Positions 27,503-38,614 are shown, numbered from the stretch's first letter. The stretch is 64,000 nucleotides of DNA from Symbiodinium natans (GCA_905221605.1 CAJNDS010000435.1:492001-556000), one strand, 5' to 3'. The notes: generated by a model not told the origin, from the sequence alone. Made by a program: numbers and translations.

Positions 27503-30500
27503 CAGGCAAGAGAGTGCCAGAAGGGTGGTACTCAGTGGCTCCTCGGCCCGGAGAGAGACTCGGAGGGGGTGGGGCGGGAATAGCTCTTTTCATCCTGGGC
27601 TGTACCTTATACCTTGCAACCCCAAGATCCTAGCTTCCGAAACCCTGAAGTAAGAATGTGCTCAATTCGGATTTGCTTGGTCTAACGCTTTAGAGCTTCA
27701 AGCCTCAGACCCTAAACCCTAAATCCTAAACCCTAATCCCTAAACAGCTAAACCGAAGAGCCGAGGAGTTGATAGTTCCAATAGACTTATCTGGCCCCAG
27801 CTGTTTTCTACTTTGGATACCCAGTAGTGCCCTTATTTCCTTCTTCAAGGGCTTAGGACCCTGTACAAAAACAGCCGAACAAAAAAGGGCTGCCCTTTCT
27901 TTGTTTCATGGAAACATACCCTAAAGCCTAGATCCTAAGCCTCGAACTGGCATATTGCGAAGCGTTGGAAACCCTTCCCCATCCTATCCTGCGCAGCACT
28001 ATATCGCAGCAGGCCCTAAAACCCCTAACCCCTAAACCCTAAACCCTAAACCCGAAACCCGAAACCCCAAACCCTAAACCCTAAACCCTAAACCCTAAAC
28101 CCTAAACCCTAAACCCTAAACCCTAAACCCTAAACCCTAAACCCTAAACCCTAAACCCTAAACCCTAAACCCTAAACCCTAAACCCTAAACCCTAAACCC
28201 TAAACCCTAAACCCTAAACCCTAAACCCTAAACCCTAAACCCTAAACCCTAAACCCTAAACCCTAAACCCTAAACCCTAAACCCTAAACCCTAAACCCTA
28301 AACCCTAAACCCTAAACCCTAAACCCTAAACCCTAAACCCTAAACCCTAAACCCTAAACCCTAAACCCTCTCTTACTATGTATATTTAAACCCTAATGAC
28401 CTTCGTGACCATGTTGTTTTTTTTTCTGGGCCCTAAACCCTGACCCCTTCGTGACCAAATGGTTTTTTTTCCTGGGCCGTGCCTCCAAAAACACCCCAAA
28501 TGAGGGGGACCCCAGGATCGGCCCGGGTCCCAGTTCAAAATGCGATTTTTTAGTACTGAAATCGACGCTTCTGGGTGGGCTCTCGTTTTCTGGATTTTTG
28601 ATCAAAACCGAGCCTTTGGGCCCTAAACCCTGACCCCCTTCGTGGGCAAATGGTTTTTTTCCACCCGGGGGGGCCCTAAACCCTGACCCCCTTCGTGGGC
28701 AAATGGTTTTTTTCCACCCGGGGGGGGCCCTAAACCCTGACCCCCTTCGTGGGCAAATGGTTTTTTTCCACCCGGGGGGGCCCTAAACCCTGACCCCCTT
28801 CGTGGGCAAATGGTTTTTTTCCACCCGGGGGGGCCCTAAACCCTGACCCCCTTCGTGGGCAAATGGTTTTTTTCCACTAAACCCTGACCCCCTTCGTGGG
28901 CAAATGGTTTTTTTCCACCCGGGGGGGCCCTAAACCCTGACCCCCTTCGTGGGCAAATGGTTTTTTTCCACCCGGGGGGGCCCTAAACCCTGACCCCCTT
29001 CGTGGGCAAATGGTTTTTTTCCACCCGGGGGGGCCCTAAACCCTGACCCCCTTCGTGGGCAAATGGTTTTTTTCCACCCGGGGGGGCCCTAAACCCTGAC
29101 CCCCTTCGTGGGCAAATGGTTTTTTTCCACCCGGGGGGGCCCTAAACCCTGACCCCCTTCGTGGGCAAATGGTTTTTTTCCACCCGGGGGGGCCCTAAAC
29201 CCTGACCCCCTTCGTGGGCAAATGGTTTTTTTCCACCCCGGGGGGGCCCTAAACCCTGACCCCCTTCGTGGGCAAATGGTTTTTTTCCACCCGGGGGGGC
29301 CCTAAACCCTGACCCCCTTCGTGGGCAAATGGTTTTTTTCCACCCGGGGGGCCCTAAACCCTGACCCCCTTCGTCGTTAGGTTTTGGGTGAGGGCCTAAA
29401 CCCTGACCCCCTTCGTCGGCAAATGGTTTTTTCCACCCGGGGTAGACAAGGGTTTAGGGCTCTTAGGGTTTGGGGCATAGGGATTAGGGCTGTAGGACTT
29501 GGGACATAGGGTTTAGCATTCTTGGGGTTTGGGGCATAGGGTTTAGGATTTGGGGCATACGATTTAGGGTCTATTGTGAGTTTTGGACCAACTAGACTTT
29601 GAGCTTTAAGCCTACCGGGAAAGTATTGGTTGAACTATATATTTTCTCAATGTTATGGGTTTCTTGGGTGGGTGGGATTTTTTTCCGACGCTTGACAAGC
29701 TGCTTGACTAGTGAATGCTTGGACTTGAGATGCTGAACCCTAAACCCTAAACCCTAAACCCTAAACCCTAAACCCTAAGCCCTAAGCCCTAAACCTTCAC
29801 AGGGACACTTCTGCCAGGAAGGCGGTCACCTCCCGCAATCTCAAAGTACCTGGGAGTACCGGCCTATGAGTCTAAGAGCCTAAGACCTCAGAGCCCTGTA
29901 AGCCCTTTGGAGTAGAAGCCCTCGAAGTATCCGTAAGTACCTAGGACTGACCTACGAGTCGATGTCCTAAAGGCCCCCTGGATGGCCCCCGGAAAGGCCT
30001 TGGCCCTGGCATCCTAAGCTTATCCCCAGAAAAAGCGGACCACCGTTTAGGGTTTAGGGTTTAGGGTTTAGGGTTTAGGGCTTAGGGCTTATTTGTTTCT
30101 CATGTTTTTTGCGGGTTAAGGGTGGCTCCAATCAGGTGCAGTTTCCGCTGGGCGATTTTCCACACCTGCTTCGCAAGGCAACGGGAGTGTTGGCTTTAAG
30201 GCCTAGTTTCTCATGAGGTTTGGTGTGCCTGGAGGCCTTCAACTAACTTTGGTACTTCTGATTCGCTCATGCTGCCACAAAAGTCAGAGGGGGGATCACG
30301 CACGAGTCAAGACGGAACTTTTGTCGACAGTACACGAAGGCGTCCAGCATCCGCAGGCGAACGTGGACTACAATTGAAAGCTCACCCAGGCTAAAGAATT
30401 TCATACTCTAATTTAATTAAATGCAATTTTATAATGAATACTAATAATACATAGTCATAGTAATAATTTGATAATAATAATAATGATTATCACAATAATA

Positions 30501-33500
30501 TAGATGCGCCTGCCTGGTTGGCCCTGTTGCTGGCAGCATGGTGGCCTCTTGTCCCGTATCGGCTTGCAAGGCCTTGGACGACATAATGCTCAACACCGCG
30601 GGCTCTAGCCTTCTGAAACTTGCGCAGTTGCTCGCGGTGGCTTCATGAAGACCCTTGGGGCGGAAGTGGGGGGGGGGGGGGGGTTGGACTGGAGAGGGGG
30701 AAGGCGCCCTTAGGCTCTGAAACGTGTTTTGGGGTCTAAAAAAGCTCTAACCTCTCTAAACCTTAAGCCCCAAAACCGAAAACCCGATGTTTTTTCATCC
30801 GCTTCAGGGCGTGCTGCGGCGCAAAGACTGGCGCGCGGCGGACCTCGCAGCGCCCAAGGAGCTGCTGCAAGGGGTCCGGCTTTGGGGTTTAATTTTGTTT
30901 AATATAGGGGCCCAAATAATGAGAATACGGTTTTGGGGGTTTTTATAGTATCATCATAAAGGGGTTATAAAGGGAGTACTAATAGCAATTATTCCGACCC
31001 TATATTACAGCGTTTACCGTAAAGGGCATGGGGTTTTAGGATGAGGTTTGGACTAAAGAGTTGAGGGTCTAGGATTTAGAGTTTAAGTTTCGGGGGTTGA
31101 AGGACTTAGGGCTCTAGGTTTCAAGGATCCTCAGGCAATGAAAGGGTTGCTTAGGAACAATGAAGTGCTTGCTCTTGGGTCACTTAGCAGGTAGGGTGTA
31201 GGCGGGTTTCCTTGATATTCGCTTGGGCTCTCATGAAAGTTATTCGCCGTGCCAACTGCGAAGTTGCCCCTGACATATATGGGGATTTCCGATAGTAGGG
31301 GTACCTTCTCGGGGTCCGCGTTATAAAAAGGAATCCTACTACTTGGGGGTCTACTTTAGGGGTCTCCTGATCCCCGCGCACGAAAATCCAGGATCGTTTC
31401 TACGCCATGTGGTACGTGGACTGGGATGTTGTGAAGGGCGAAGTCTTCGACACCCGCGCCGCTGCTGAGCGCAAGTTCCGCCAGTTCCTCGACGTGTACA
31501 AGGCGGGACAGAGAACAGGTGAAAGCCCCAAGGCATCCCAAAGCCCAAAGCTTTGCATATGAACCCCAGAACCCCTACACCCCCTACACCCTAAACCTTA
31601 ACCCCTAAATCCTCTTGAAACCTGAGCCCGAAATCCTACACCCTCCCGAAACCTGAAACTGAGCCCTAAACCCGCCAAAGCCCCCAAACCCCCTAAAACC
31701 CCTAAAGCTCCTAAAACCCCTACAAAACCCTACAACACCCCTACAAAACCCTTACAAAACTGCTACAAACCCCTACAAAGCCCCAACAGAGCCCTTACAA
31801 AACCCCTTAAAGCCCTACAAAACCCTTACAAACCCCTAAAACCCCTACAAAACCCCAAAAAACCTAACCCTAAACCCTGAAACCCTAAAACCCTGAACCC
31901 CTGAAACCCTAATTTCTAAAACCTCAAAACCCTAAAAACAACCTGGTGGGGGGCAGGCTCTTGAGCGGAAGATGCGCGTGTCAGGCCTGGGACTCTCGGG
32001 CTGTTTTTTCTAGGTGGGACTAGAGTGACTAGGGTTCAGGGTTTAGGGTTTAGGGGTTTGTCAAAGTTGAATAAATTCGGGTCCACGGTGGAAGGTTCAC
32101 AGTGCTTAGGGGCGTTTTTTTTTGCGGTTCAGGGCTATAGGACTTCAGGGCCATTTCGCGTTTGGGCCTTTGGGGTGTACTCCTAGAGGCTGCCTGGAGT
32201 GCCCAACCCCAGAGACTTCCTGGAGTGCCCAGCCCAGAGACTCCGCCCAACTGCAAAAACTCCCTGAATCTAAAGTTCCCAACCCCAGAGCATCGTGGAG
32301 TGCCCAACCTCCGAGACTCCCTGGAGTGCTCAACCTCAGAGACTATTTGAAATGCCCAACTCTCTGGCGTGCCCAACCCCTTCCTAGAGTGCCCAACCCC
32401 AGAGACTCCCTGGAGTGCCCAAATCCAAATCCCTAAGGTGGGGATGTTCGAAGTAAAATCATTGCTTTTGTTTTTTTGTGGGAACGGGGGGTTTAGGTGT
32501 TTTTAGGGCTTAAGGGTATGCCCGGTCAGAGCCGAACCGTCCGATCAGCATTGTCCCACGCACAGTCCATAGAAGCTTAAACTCATCGACCCCAAAGCGT
32601 AAAGCCTAAACCTTAAAGCCCCCTAAACCCCTAAACCCGAAGACCCCACTTAAACCCCCAACCCCCGTAAACCCTAAACCCTCAACCCCTAAACCCTAAA
32701 CCCCCTAAACCCCCTAAACCTCCTAAACCCCCTGAAGAGGTCTCCTGGTAGATGCGCGCTTTCGGGAGCTGGACTACTTTGGCAGCCGCGAGGTGCTTGC
32801 TCCCCCACCGGAAGAAGGGTCGGGTGACAGTTTTGGTCCTAGGGTTTAGGGTTTAGGGTTTAGGGTTTAGGGTTTAGGGTTCAGGGTTTCGAGTTTGACA
32901 CTTTTGGACCTAGGATTGAGGGCTTAAGGTTTAAGGATGACATTTTGGACCTAGGACTGAGGGTTGAAAATGGTTTAAAAGGGTTCAGAAAAGTTTAGAG
33001 GGTTTAGAGGAGAGGGTTTAGACGGGTTTTGAGCGTTTGCTGGGTTTAGAGGACTTAGAGGGTTTAGGGGGCTTAGAGGGTTTTAAGGGTTCAATGGTTT
33101 CCTCAGGGTTTCCTGCCTAGAGGTTGGGGTTAAGGAATTTGGGGGAATTTAGGGTTTAGGGTAAAGGGGGTTCGGGAGATTCCCTTCTGTTTCTAAATTC
33201 TTAACCAGCCTCATGTGCACAGGAGCGGTGGCCAGGAGCAATTTGAGAAAGCGAAGCTCAACAAATCGCTCTTCCGGGACACCTTGGCCACCAATCGCAC
33301 ACTTGCCTGCGTGCAGGCATCGGCAAGACCTCTTAAGGCTGGCGAGACCAGGCAGCGCAGGAAGGTGCAGGGTCACTTACCCTAACTAAGCCCTAAACCC
33401 TGAAACCCTGAAACCCTGAAACCCTGAAACCCTGAACCCTGAACCCTGAACCCTGAACCCTAAACCCTAAACCCTAAACCCTAAACCCTAAACCGCGAAC

Positions 33501-33940
33501 TGCACCTACGGCGCACCAACAGCGTTCTGTGAAGACTCCCCAGAAAACCCGCAATACCCTGCCTCACTCGTGGAATCTTCGACAAGCTGTAGCAGAGGTC
33601 TGCGGTTTAGGCTTTAGGGGCTTTGGGTTGGGGGGTTCCTATCATGATTTGAACGAACATGCCTTAGTTGAGGGGAACTGGTATGGGTTTGCTGTGTCCC
33701 GGTGACCATTGGGCCCCAAGCCTCTTGACCCTCAAACCCAGAGGCCGACCTAAAACCTGAGCCCGAAATCTTAAAACCCAAGACCCTGAAGCCGTAGGCC
33801 CTTAAGCTCTTGAGCCCTCAAAGCCCTGAAGTCCTAAAGTCCTCAAAACCCGAACCCTAAACCGAACACCCCAAAGCAGACAGTGCCAAAGCCAGGAGGA
33901 CGTGATGAACCAGTTCTGGGAGTGGTGGCAGCAGAACCAG
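27503..33940 (+). CDS. Unknown protein, nine-exon phase-consistent chain
   Basis: Proposed exons are 27503-27556 (QARECQKGGTQWLLGPER), 30136-30177 (VQFPLGDFPHLLRK), 30808-30878 (GVLRRKDWRAADLAAPKELL), 31202-31271 (RVSLIFAWALMKVIRRANCE), 31392-31502 (DRFYAMWYVDWDVVKGEVFD), 31957-31984 (ALERKMRVS), 32752-32794 (ARFRELDYFGSRE), 33223-33316 (SGGQEQFEKAKLNKSLFRDT) and 33884-33940 (CQSQEDVMNQFWEWWQQNQ). Phases match at every join. Donors are mainly GC and GA, for example GCAACG, GCGGGA and GCATCG. After the last exon GCC-TGA follows, giving either a stop or another GC donor. The composition is helical and charged. I do not recognise the family. The first exon is the least secure member. Confidence 0.7.
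28068..28369 (+). repeat. Longest CCCTAAA array, about 43 copies
   Basis: An uninterrupted run of CCCTAAA preceded by a few CCCGAAA/CCCCAAA variants. It is interstitial, since unique sequence follows at 28370, and by the gene model it lies in the intron 27557-30135. Confidence 0.96.
28500..28620 (-). repeat. Reverse copy of the 6900-7570 module
   Basis: Contains AATGCGATTTTTTAGTACTG and AAATCGA, the reverse complement of the TCGATTTCAGTACTAAAAAA and TCGCATTTTTCATT segment at 6905-6940 and 7395-7500. It is inserted between two early units of the 53-bp array. Confidence 0.75.
28621..29450 (+). repeat. 53-bp tandem array, each unit carrying CCCTAAACCCTGA
   Basis: Units start at 28621, 28674, 28728, 28781, 28834, 28877 (shortened), 28928, 28981, 29034, 29087, 29140, 29193, 29247, 29300, 29352 and about 29396, with periods of 52-54 bp. 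Each unit is CCCTAAACCCTGACCCCCTT + CGTGGGCAAATGGTTTTTTT + CCACCCGGGGGGG; length differences are in the homopolymer runs and one deletion. Two diverged units (CTTCGTGACCA..TTGTTTTTTTT) lie upstream at 28393-28480. Confidence 0.95.
30405..30505. repeat. AT-rich tract
   Basis: About 100 bp of almost pure A/T (TAATAATAATAAT, TTAATTAAAT), unlike the surrounding GC-rich DNA. It lies in the intron 30178-30807. No function can be read from it. Confidence 0.8.
30895..31014 (+). mobile_element. Family 4 inverted-repeat element
   Basis: Ends TAATATAGGGG and CCCTATATTA are inverted; shared internal phrases are GAGAATA.GGTTTTGGGGG and AGTA.TAATAG..ATTATTCCGACCC. A second copy is at 46617-46726 and an inverted fragment at 47630-47690. 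It lies in the intron 30879-31201. Confidence 0.72.
31272..31391 (+). mobile_element. Family 2 element forming an intron (GA-AG)
   Basis: The intron GACATATAT...AAAATCCAG contains essentially only the family 2 element (GGGGATTTCCGATAGTAGGG ... GGAATCCTACTACTTGGGGG). Splicing joins ANCEVAP to DRFYAMWY in phase 0. GA occurs at both ends of the intron, so the exact cut could shift. Confidence 0.7.
31560..31930 (+). repeat. Degenerate CCCTACAAAACC array
   Basis: Starts with heptamers and drifts into CCCCTACAAAAC and CCCTTACAAAAC units of about 10-12 bp. It is the body of the intron between exons 31392-31502 and 31957-31984. Confidence 0.85.
32180..32430 (+). repeat. Tandem repeat with GGAGTGCCCAACCCCAGAGA
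   Basis: Imperfect units of about 30 bp containing CTGGAGTGCCCAACCCCAGA, at least six recognisable copies. It is open in several frames (S-A-Q-P, E-C-P-N) and should not be read as protein. It is intronic in the 27503-33940 model. Confidence 0.85.
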
Positions 33941-34811
33941 GCCTGATTTTTGACTGGAAAGTTGGGCTTTGGGGTTTAGGGTTGGGGTGGGGGGGAGGGG
34001 GTGGTTTGAGTGGGATTTGGGGGTGTCAAGAGCATCGAGTCCTTAAGTTCTGGCTGGACGTGCAGGGTTCAGGGAACCCTGAACCCTAACCCAGAACTCC
34101 TAACCCCTAAAACCCTAAAACCCTAAAACCCTCAAACCATTAAACCCTAAACCCTCAAACCCTCAAACCCTCAAACCCTCAAACCCTCAAACCCTTAAAC
34201 CCTTAAACCCTCAAACCCTCAAACCCTTAAACCCTTAAACCCTTAAACCCTTAAACCCTTAAACCCTTAAACCCTTGAACCCTTGAACCCTAAACCCTAG
34301 TGCGTCGAAGTGTTGAAGAGGGCTTGGGGAGGTTTGTGGCCCTAAATCCTAAGACCCAAAGAGCCTAAGACCCTGCTAAGACCCGGAGTAGGCCTCTGAT
34401 TCCCCTTTTTATATAATACCCGTTAAAGCAAAAAAGGGTACCCTCTGTATTGCTAGGTTACTCCTGGGTCTAGCCTAAGACCCTAAGACCCCCGAATCGG
34501 CAGAGCCTCGCAGTTGTTGAGGGCGCGGGTACCTCCCCGAGCGAGATCTGAAGCATCCCCAAAACCCCAAACCTTGAGCCCCAAATAGCGAAACCCCAAA
34601 CCCTACCCCACCTCAGACCCTAATCCCTGAACCCTTACTTCCTCGAAATCCTGGACCCTTGTAGGTTTGTAACCCTAGAGCCTTAACCCCAAACCCGAAA
34701 CCCCAAACCCGAGACCCGAAACCCTAAACCCTAAACCCTAAACCCTACACCCTACACCCTAAACCCTAAACCCTACAAAGACGCCCAAAAGACATCCAAC
34801 CTCGGCTCCAG
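33941..34811. other. Intron or spacer: decayed heptamers and a family 3b element
   Basis: Contains CCCTCAAA/CCCTTAAA arrays (34130-34290), a family 3b element (34376-34473), a weak exon candidate after CCTCGCAG (34512-34552, VEGAGTSPSEI) and CCCTAAA units (34725-34775). Confidence 0.5.
34376..34473 (+). mobile_element. Family 3b inverted-repeat element
   Basis: Left TAAGACCCGGAGTAGGCC, right GGTTACTCCTGGGTCTAG, with AAAAAAGGGTACCC in the middle. It is flanked on both sides by CTAAGAC, a possible 7-bp target-site duplication. Confidence 0.75.
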
Positions 34812-34859
34812 ACGGCGGCCGCAGTCGCGAGGGACGTCGGCGAGACGTTGCTGAGCAAG
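34812..34859 (+). CDS. Exon (TAAAVARDVGETLLSK)
   Basis: Acceptor CGGCTCCAG, GC donor GCAGGG, sixteen codons TAAAVARDVGETLLSK, phase 0 at both ends. It joins in frame to exon 35161. The frame is also open upstream (RPKDIQPRLQ). Confidence 0.72.
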
Positions 34860-35160
34860 GCAGGGGGGCACTTTGGTTCCCGTTCATGTCCGGGGCTTAG
34901 GGTTTGGGGTTCAGGGTTTAGGGTTTAGGGTTCTAGGGTTATAGGGTTTAGGGCTTAGGGTATGGATGAGGGTTATAGGGTTTAGGGCTTAGGGTATGGA
35001 TGAGGGTTATAGGGTTTAGGGCTTAGGGTATGAATTAGGGTTTAAAGGTTTAGGGTTTGAGGGATTCGGGTTTAGGGTTGTTTGGAGCTTCCCTTATCCA
35101 ATCCTAAAGTAAACATTGGCCCAAGAAACGACACAAGGCACCAAGTTGGCTGAAGATTAG

Positions 35161-35307
35161 GAGCTCGTGGTGTGGGAAGCACGTCGAAGGATCAAGCCGC
35201 GCCAAGCCGTTCAATTCTCGGGCTTATGGGATGGGATGGAGGACGACGAGGAGCCAATATTGGGCAGTTCTCTTAACTGTGGTGTTCCTACCCTGATATG
35301 GAGGCTT
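35161..35307 (+). CDS. Exon (ELVVWEARRRIKPRQAVQFS...)
   Basis: Acceptor GAAGATTAG; starts ELVVWEARRRIKPRQAVQFS and later has an acidic DGMEDDEEPIL run. Phase 0 in. The end is set at the GT donor GTACTT, but the frame remains open to 35360, so it may be longer (RLVLGLRQNHS). It follows exon 34812-34859 in phase. Protein unknown. Confidence 0.7.
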
Positions 35308-35486
35308 GTACTTGGCCTGAGACAGAATCATAGCAGAGAAGCCCAAAACCCTAAGCCCTAATAAACCCTAAACCCTAAACCCTAAACCCTAAACCCTAAA
35401 CCCTAAACCCTAAACCCTAAACCCTAAACCCTAAACCCTAAACCCTAAACCCTAAACCCTAAACCCTAAACCACACTTCACTCCAG

Positions 35487-36239
35487 TTCCGGGGCACCGA
35501 GCCTCCCAAGTCCTTGAACCCCGACCTGCGCAGACACCCTTAAAGTCTGGTGGACCTGATGCCCTAAAGCCTTAAAAAGGGTTTAGGGTTTAAGGTTTAG
35601 GGTTTAGGGTTTAGGGTTTGTCTTTCCAACAGGCTGCGAAGGCACAGCAGCGCCGGGCTCAGTGGCGGCTGCGACTTGCATACCCTAGGCCTGAGGCCTG
35701 TTGAAGGTTTCGTGAGCCTATAGGGTTTGTTGGATTCTGTAGGATTTTGTAGGGTTTTGCAGGGTTTTGTAGTGTTTTGTAGGGCTTACAGGGCTTATAG
35801 GGTTTGTCGGGCTTATAGGGCTTATAGGGTTCACAGGGCTGACAGGGCTTGAAAGGCTTTTACTCCTTACAGGGTTTACTTGGCTTCGAGAGTTAAAGCG
35901 GCCCGTGGGTTTGACGACGGCAGCCCTGCCGGCAACATAATGTGAGCTGCCTTTTGGTACTCTTAAGCCCTAAACGATTCCCTCCCTACACCAAAGCCTT
36001 CGCACTTCTTGATCGGATGCCCAGAAGTAGCCTTATTCCCTTTTTCGAGGGGGTTTAGGTCCCTTAGAAGCTCCTTTAAGCAAAAATCAAAAGGGGGCAC
36101 CCCTTAGCTTTACCCACCCTCGAGCCCTGCAGCCCCTGCTTTACGCCAGGGGGCTTTGGTTTTGCTTTTGGGAGTTGGGGTGTGCGGGAGGTACCCCCGA
36201 AAGCCTCGGCTAAAAGCCCGCAGCCCTAAAACTTCAAAG
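35487..36239 (+). other. Region with further exon candidates
   Basis: Candidates are 35487-35510 (FRGTEPPK after CACTCCAG), 35633-35677 (AAKAQQRRAQWRLRL after TTTCCAACAG, GC donor GCATAC) and 35899-35941 (ARGFDDGSPAGNI with donor GTGAGC). Between them lie a GGGTTTTGTAGG/GGGCTTATAG repeat (35710-35870) and a diverged family 3 element (36008-36105). Phases do not yet chain. Confidence 0.45.
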
Positions 36240-37113
36240 CCAAGGTGGGACCTGGTGCGCTGGTTTCTCGACACGTGTGTCTCTGACGGCAAGTGGTTTT
36301 TCGGGTTTCGGGTTTAGTGGTTAGGGTTAGGTTTAGGGGTTCGGTGTAGCATGGGTTCATAGGGCTTAGGGCTTAGGGCTTAGGGCTTAAGGCTTAGGGC
36401 TTAGGGTTTAGGGCTTAGGGCTTAGGGCTTAGCCTGCTAGGGCTTCTTGGGCTTAGTAAGGCTTAGTGGGGTTCAGTAGGGTTTAGTAGGGCTTGGTAGG
36501 GCTGAGGGTTTCGGGCTTAGGTCTTAGGCTTCAGGGTTTTGGGTTGGTCGCTTAGGGATACCTGCTTAAGAAGCTGAGTTGAAAGGCCAACTGCAGCACC
36601 AAATGTGAGGGCCCCACGGATTCAAGAGGAGGAGGAAGCTTTCGGGCCATGAGCCGAGGAGGGGGTTTAGGGTTTAGGGTTTAGGGTTCAGGGTGGCCGC
36701 CTTACGGGCCCCTGAGCTCCCGACAGCTGAGGAGAAGTCGGTTGGAGCGGAAAGGCGAGGCAGCAAGAGAAGGTCAAGTTCCCCCGCGGCTGCTTCCCAA
36801 ATCCAGAAGCAGTAAGACCCTGGATCCACTGCACCCGGGTGGCGCGGCAAGAAGCTTCGAGCGCTCGCATGACTTGGAGCCGCACCGGCCCGAGGAGCCT
36901 AGGTATTCTCCTGAGTGTAGAAGGTTTAGGATTTAGGGTTATAGGGTTATAGGGTTTAGGTTTCAGGGTTTAGGGTTTAGGGCTCCTCTTTTCCGGTTTT
37001 GGGTGCTGGCTGTAGACTACAGGCGCGCGTTGTCACATCCCTTCATGGCGATCCCTGAACCACGGCTGCCCCGCAGCTTTGTTGACCAGAGCAGTCCGCG
37101 CTGTTGCTCCAAG
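36240..37113 (+). CDS. Unknown protein, four-exon chain
   Basis: Proposed exons are 36240-36288 (PRWDLVRWFLDTCVSD, GC donor GCAAGT), 36597-36637 (PNVRAPRIQEEEE, GC donor GCTTTC), 36727-36902 (LRRSRLERKGEAAREGQVPP and on to FERSHDLEPHRPEEP, GT donor GTATTC) and 37023-37113 (starting RALSHPFMAIPEPRLPRSFV, ending SPRCCSK, GT donor). Phases agree at all three joins. The third exon is Arg/Glu/Pro-rich and probably disordered. No family recognised. A following open stretch (37210-37545) may hold another exon, but its frame is unclear. Confidence 0.66.
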
Positions 37114-37561
37114 GTTTGAATAGCCAGTGGCAGCCAGCGCCACCAACACTCAACTCGGGTTTAGGGTTTAGGGTTTAGGATTTCTGGTTTAGGGTTTAGG
37201 GTTAGGAAACCTATCAGCATCAAGTCCCAGATGAGATTCCACCTTATCCCTGCATCTGAGGATTCAAACCAGGAAACATGGAAGGCCATCGAACACAGCA
37301 TAAAGACCTTCCTTCATAGTGAGGTGCATGTCAACCGCACACAAGTGAATGGTCAAATCAAGCCCTATAGCCACGACCGAAAGGCACATTCTAAGCCCCA
37401 AATTCCTGCCAGCCTCCGTGCCCTAAACCCTAAACCCTATGACCCCAACCCTAAACTTCCCAGAACATTTTTGGACTTGCTTTCTGCTATTTGCTTGAGA
37501 ACCCCACATCGAATAAAGAACATTCTTCCTGAAAAAGGGTATTAAAGGGATTGCTAGTTTA

Positions 37562-37618
37562 CATATATATATATATATGTTTATTTATTTATTTATTTTT
37601 TTTTTGGGGGGGGGGGGT
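37562..37618. repeat. TA microsatellite with T-rich and poly-G tracts
   Basis: (TA)n, then TTTATTTATTTATTT, a T run and about 13 G. Confidence 0.9.
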
Positions 37619-37690
37619 TCTTAAGCAAATTTAAATAGTAGCTTTGTGGGCTTTAGGCCTCGGAGGCCTAGGACCCCCTCTTGAAGCCAG

Positions 37691-38370
37691 ACGAGGCAGT
37701 GGCGAGGCTCTGAGCCTCTGCCAGCAGCTGGAGGCGGGTGATGCTTTGGTTTCGGGTCTTAGGGGTTAGGGTCTTCGGGTCTTCAGGTCTCAGGGTCTTA
37801 GGGTCTTGGGGTCTTAGGATCTTCGGGTCTTAGGGTCTTGGGCTCTTGGGGTCTTAGGGTCTTAGTGTCTTAGGGTTTGGGGTCTTAGGGTTACAGGGTT
37901 TTCCAGCTTCTTTCAAAGCCGGAGGAGCAGTATGAGGCTCTAGGGGCCCCACAACTCAACCCAACAGGGTTTAGGGTTTAGGGTTTAGGGTTGAGGGTTT
38001 AGCAGGACCCCTAAGCTCATCAACCCTAAACACCAAATGTCTGAAACAAACCCTAGCCAGAATCCCAAACCCCATAAACCCTATAAACACAATAAACCCT
38101 GCAAACCTTATAAACCCTATAAACTTACAAACCCGATAAACCCGATAAACCCTATAAAACTTATAGACCCTGTAAACCCTAGAAACCCTATAAACCCCGT
38201 AAGTCCTATAAACCCTATAAACCATATAACCCGATGAAACCCTGCAAAACCCCCCAAACCCCCATAAACCCCATAAACCCTCAACACCTCAGCCCTATCT
38301 TGTGGAGGTCGAGTGGCAGGGGCTCTGGGACGACGACGCGCTGTGGCGCGCACAGCTGCGTGGTGCGGAG
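37691..38370 (+). CDS. Unknown protein, two exons in phase
   Basis: Exon 37691-37733 (one base then RGSGEALSLCQQLE, GC donor GCGGGT) joins in phase 0 to 38293-38370 (acceptor ACACCTCAG, starting PYLVEVEWQGLWDDDALWRA, ending RGAE, GC donor GCACCC). The intron consists of GGGTCTTAGG-type repeats (37755-37900) and AAACCCTAT arrays (38040-38290). The second exon is acidic and tryptophan-rich with strong coding character. Confidence 0.66.
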
Positions 38371-38614
38371 GCACCCCACGCAGAACTCTAGGATGGGAGT
38401 GAGGTTTGGGGTTTAGGGTGGGTTTGGGTTTAGAGTGGTTATGGTTTAGGGTGGTTAGGCTTTGGGGTTTGGAGTTTAGGATTTAGGGTTTAGGGTTCAG
38501 GGCAACCCGGACCCTAACCCCCCAAAAGCCCGAAACCGCTCGTGGTTTGTAGGGGCTCCGCACCCCCAAGCCCCAAAGTTATGGAAGCCTCCTAAACCCT
38601 AAACCCTACCAGAG

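Noticed and set aside
28621-29450. CRISPR-like array
   Set aside because: Units of 53 bp are nearly identical along their whole length with no unique spacers, and each contains a telomere heptamer; the genome is eukaryotic.
33490-33620. Extra exon reading FCEDSPENPQYPASLVESST in the 27503-33940 gene
   Set aside because: It looks protein-like, but its phase does not fit between exons 33223-33316 and 33884-33940, which join directly in frame.
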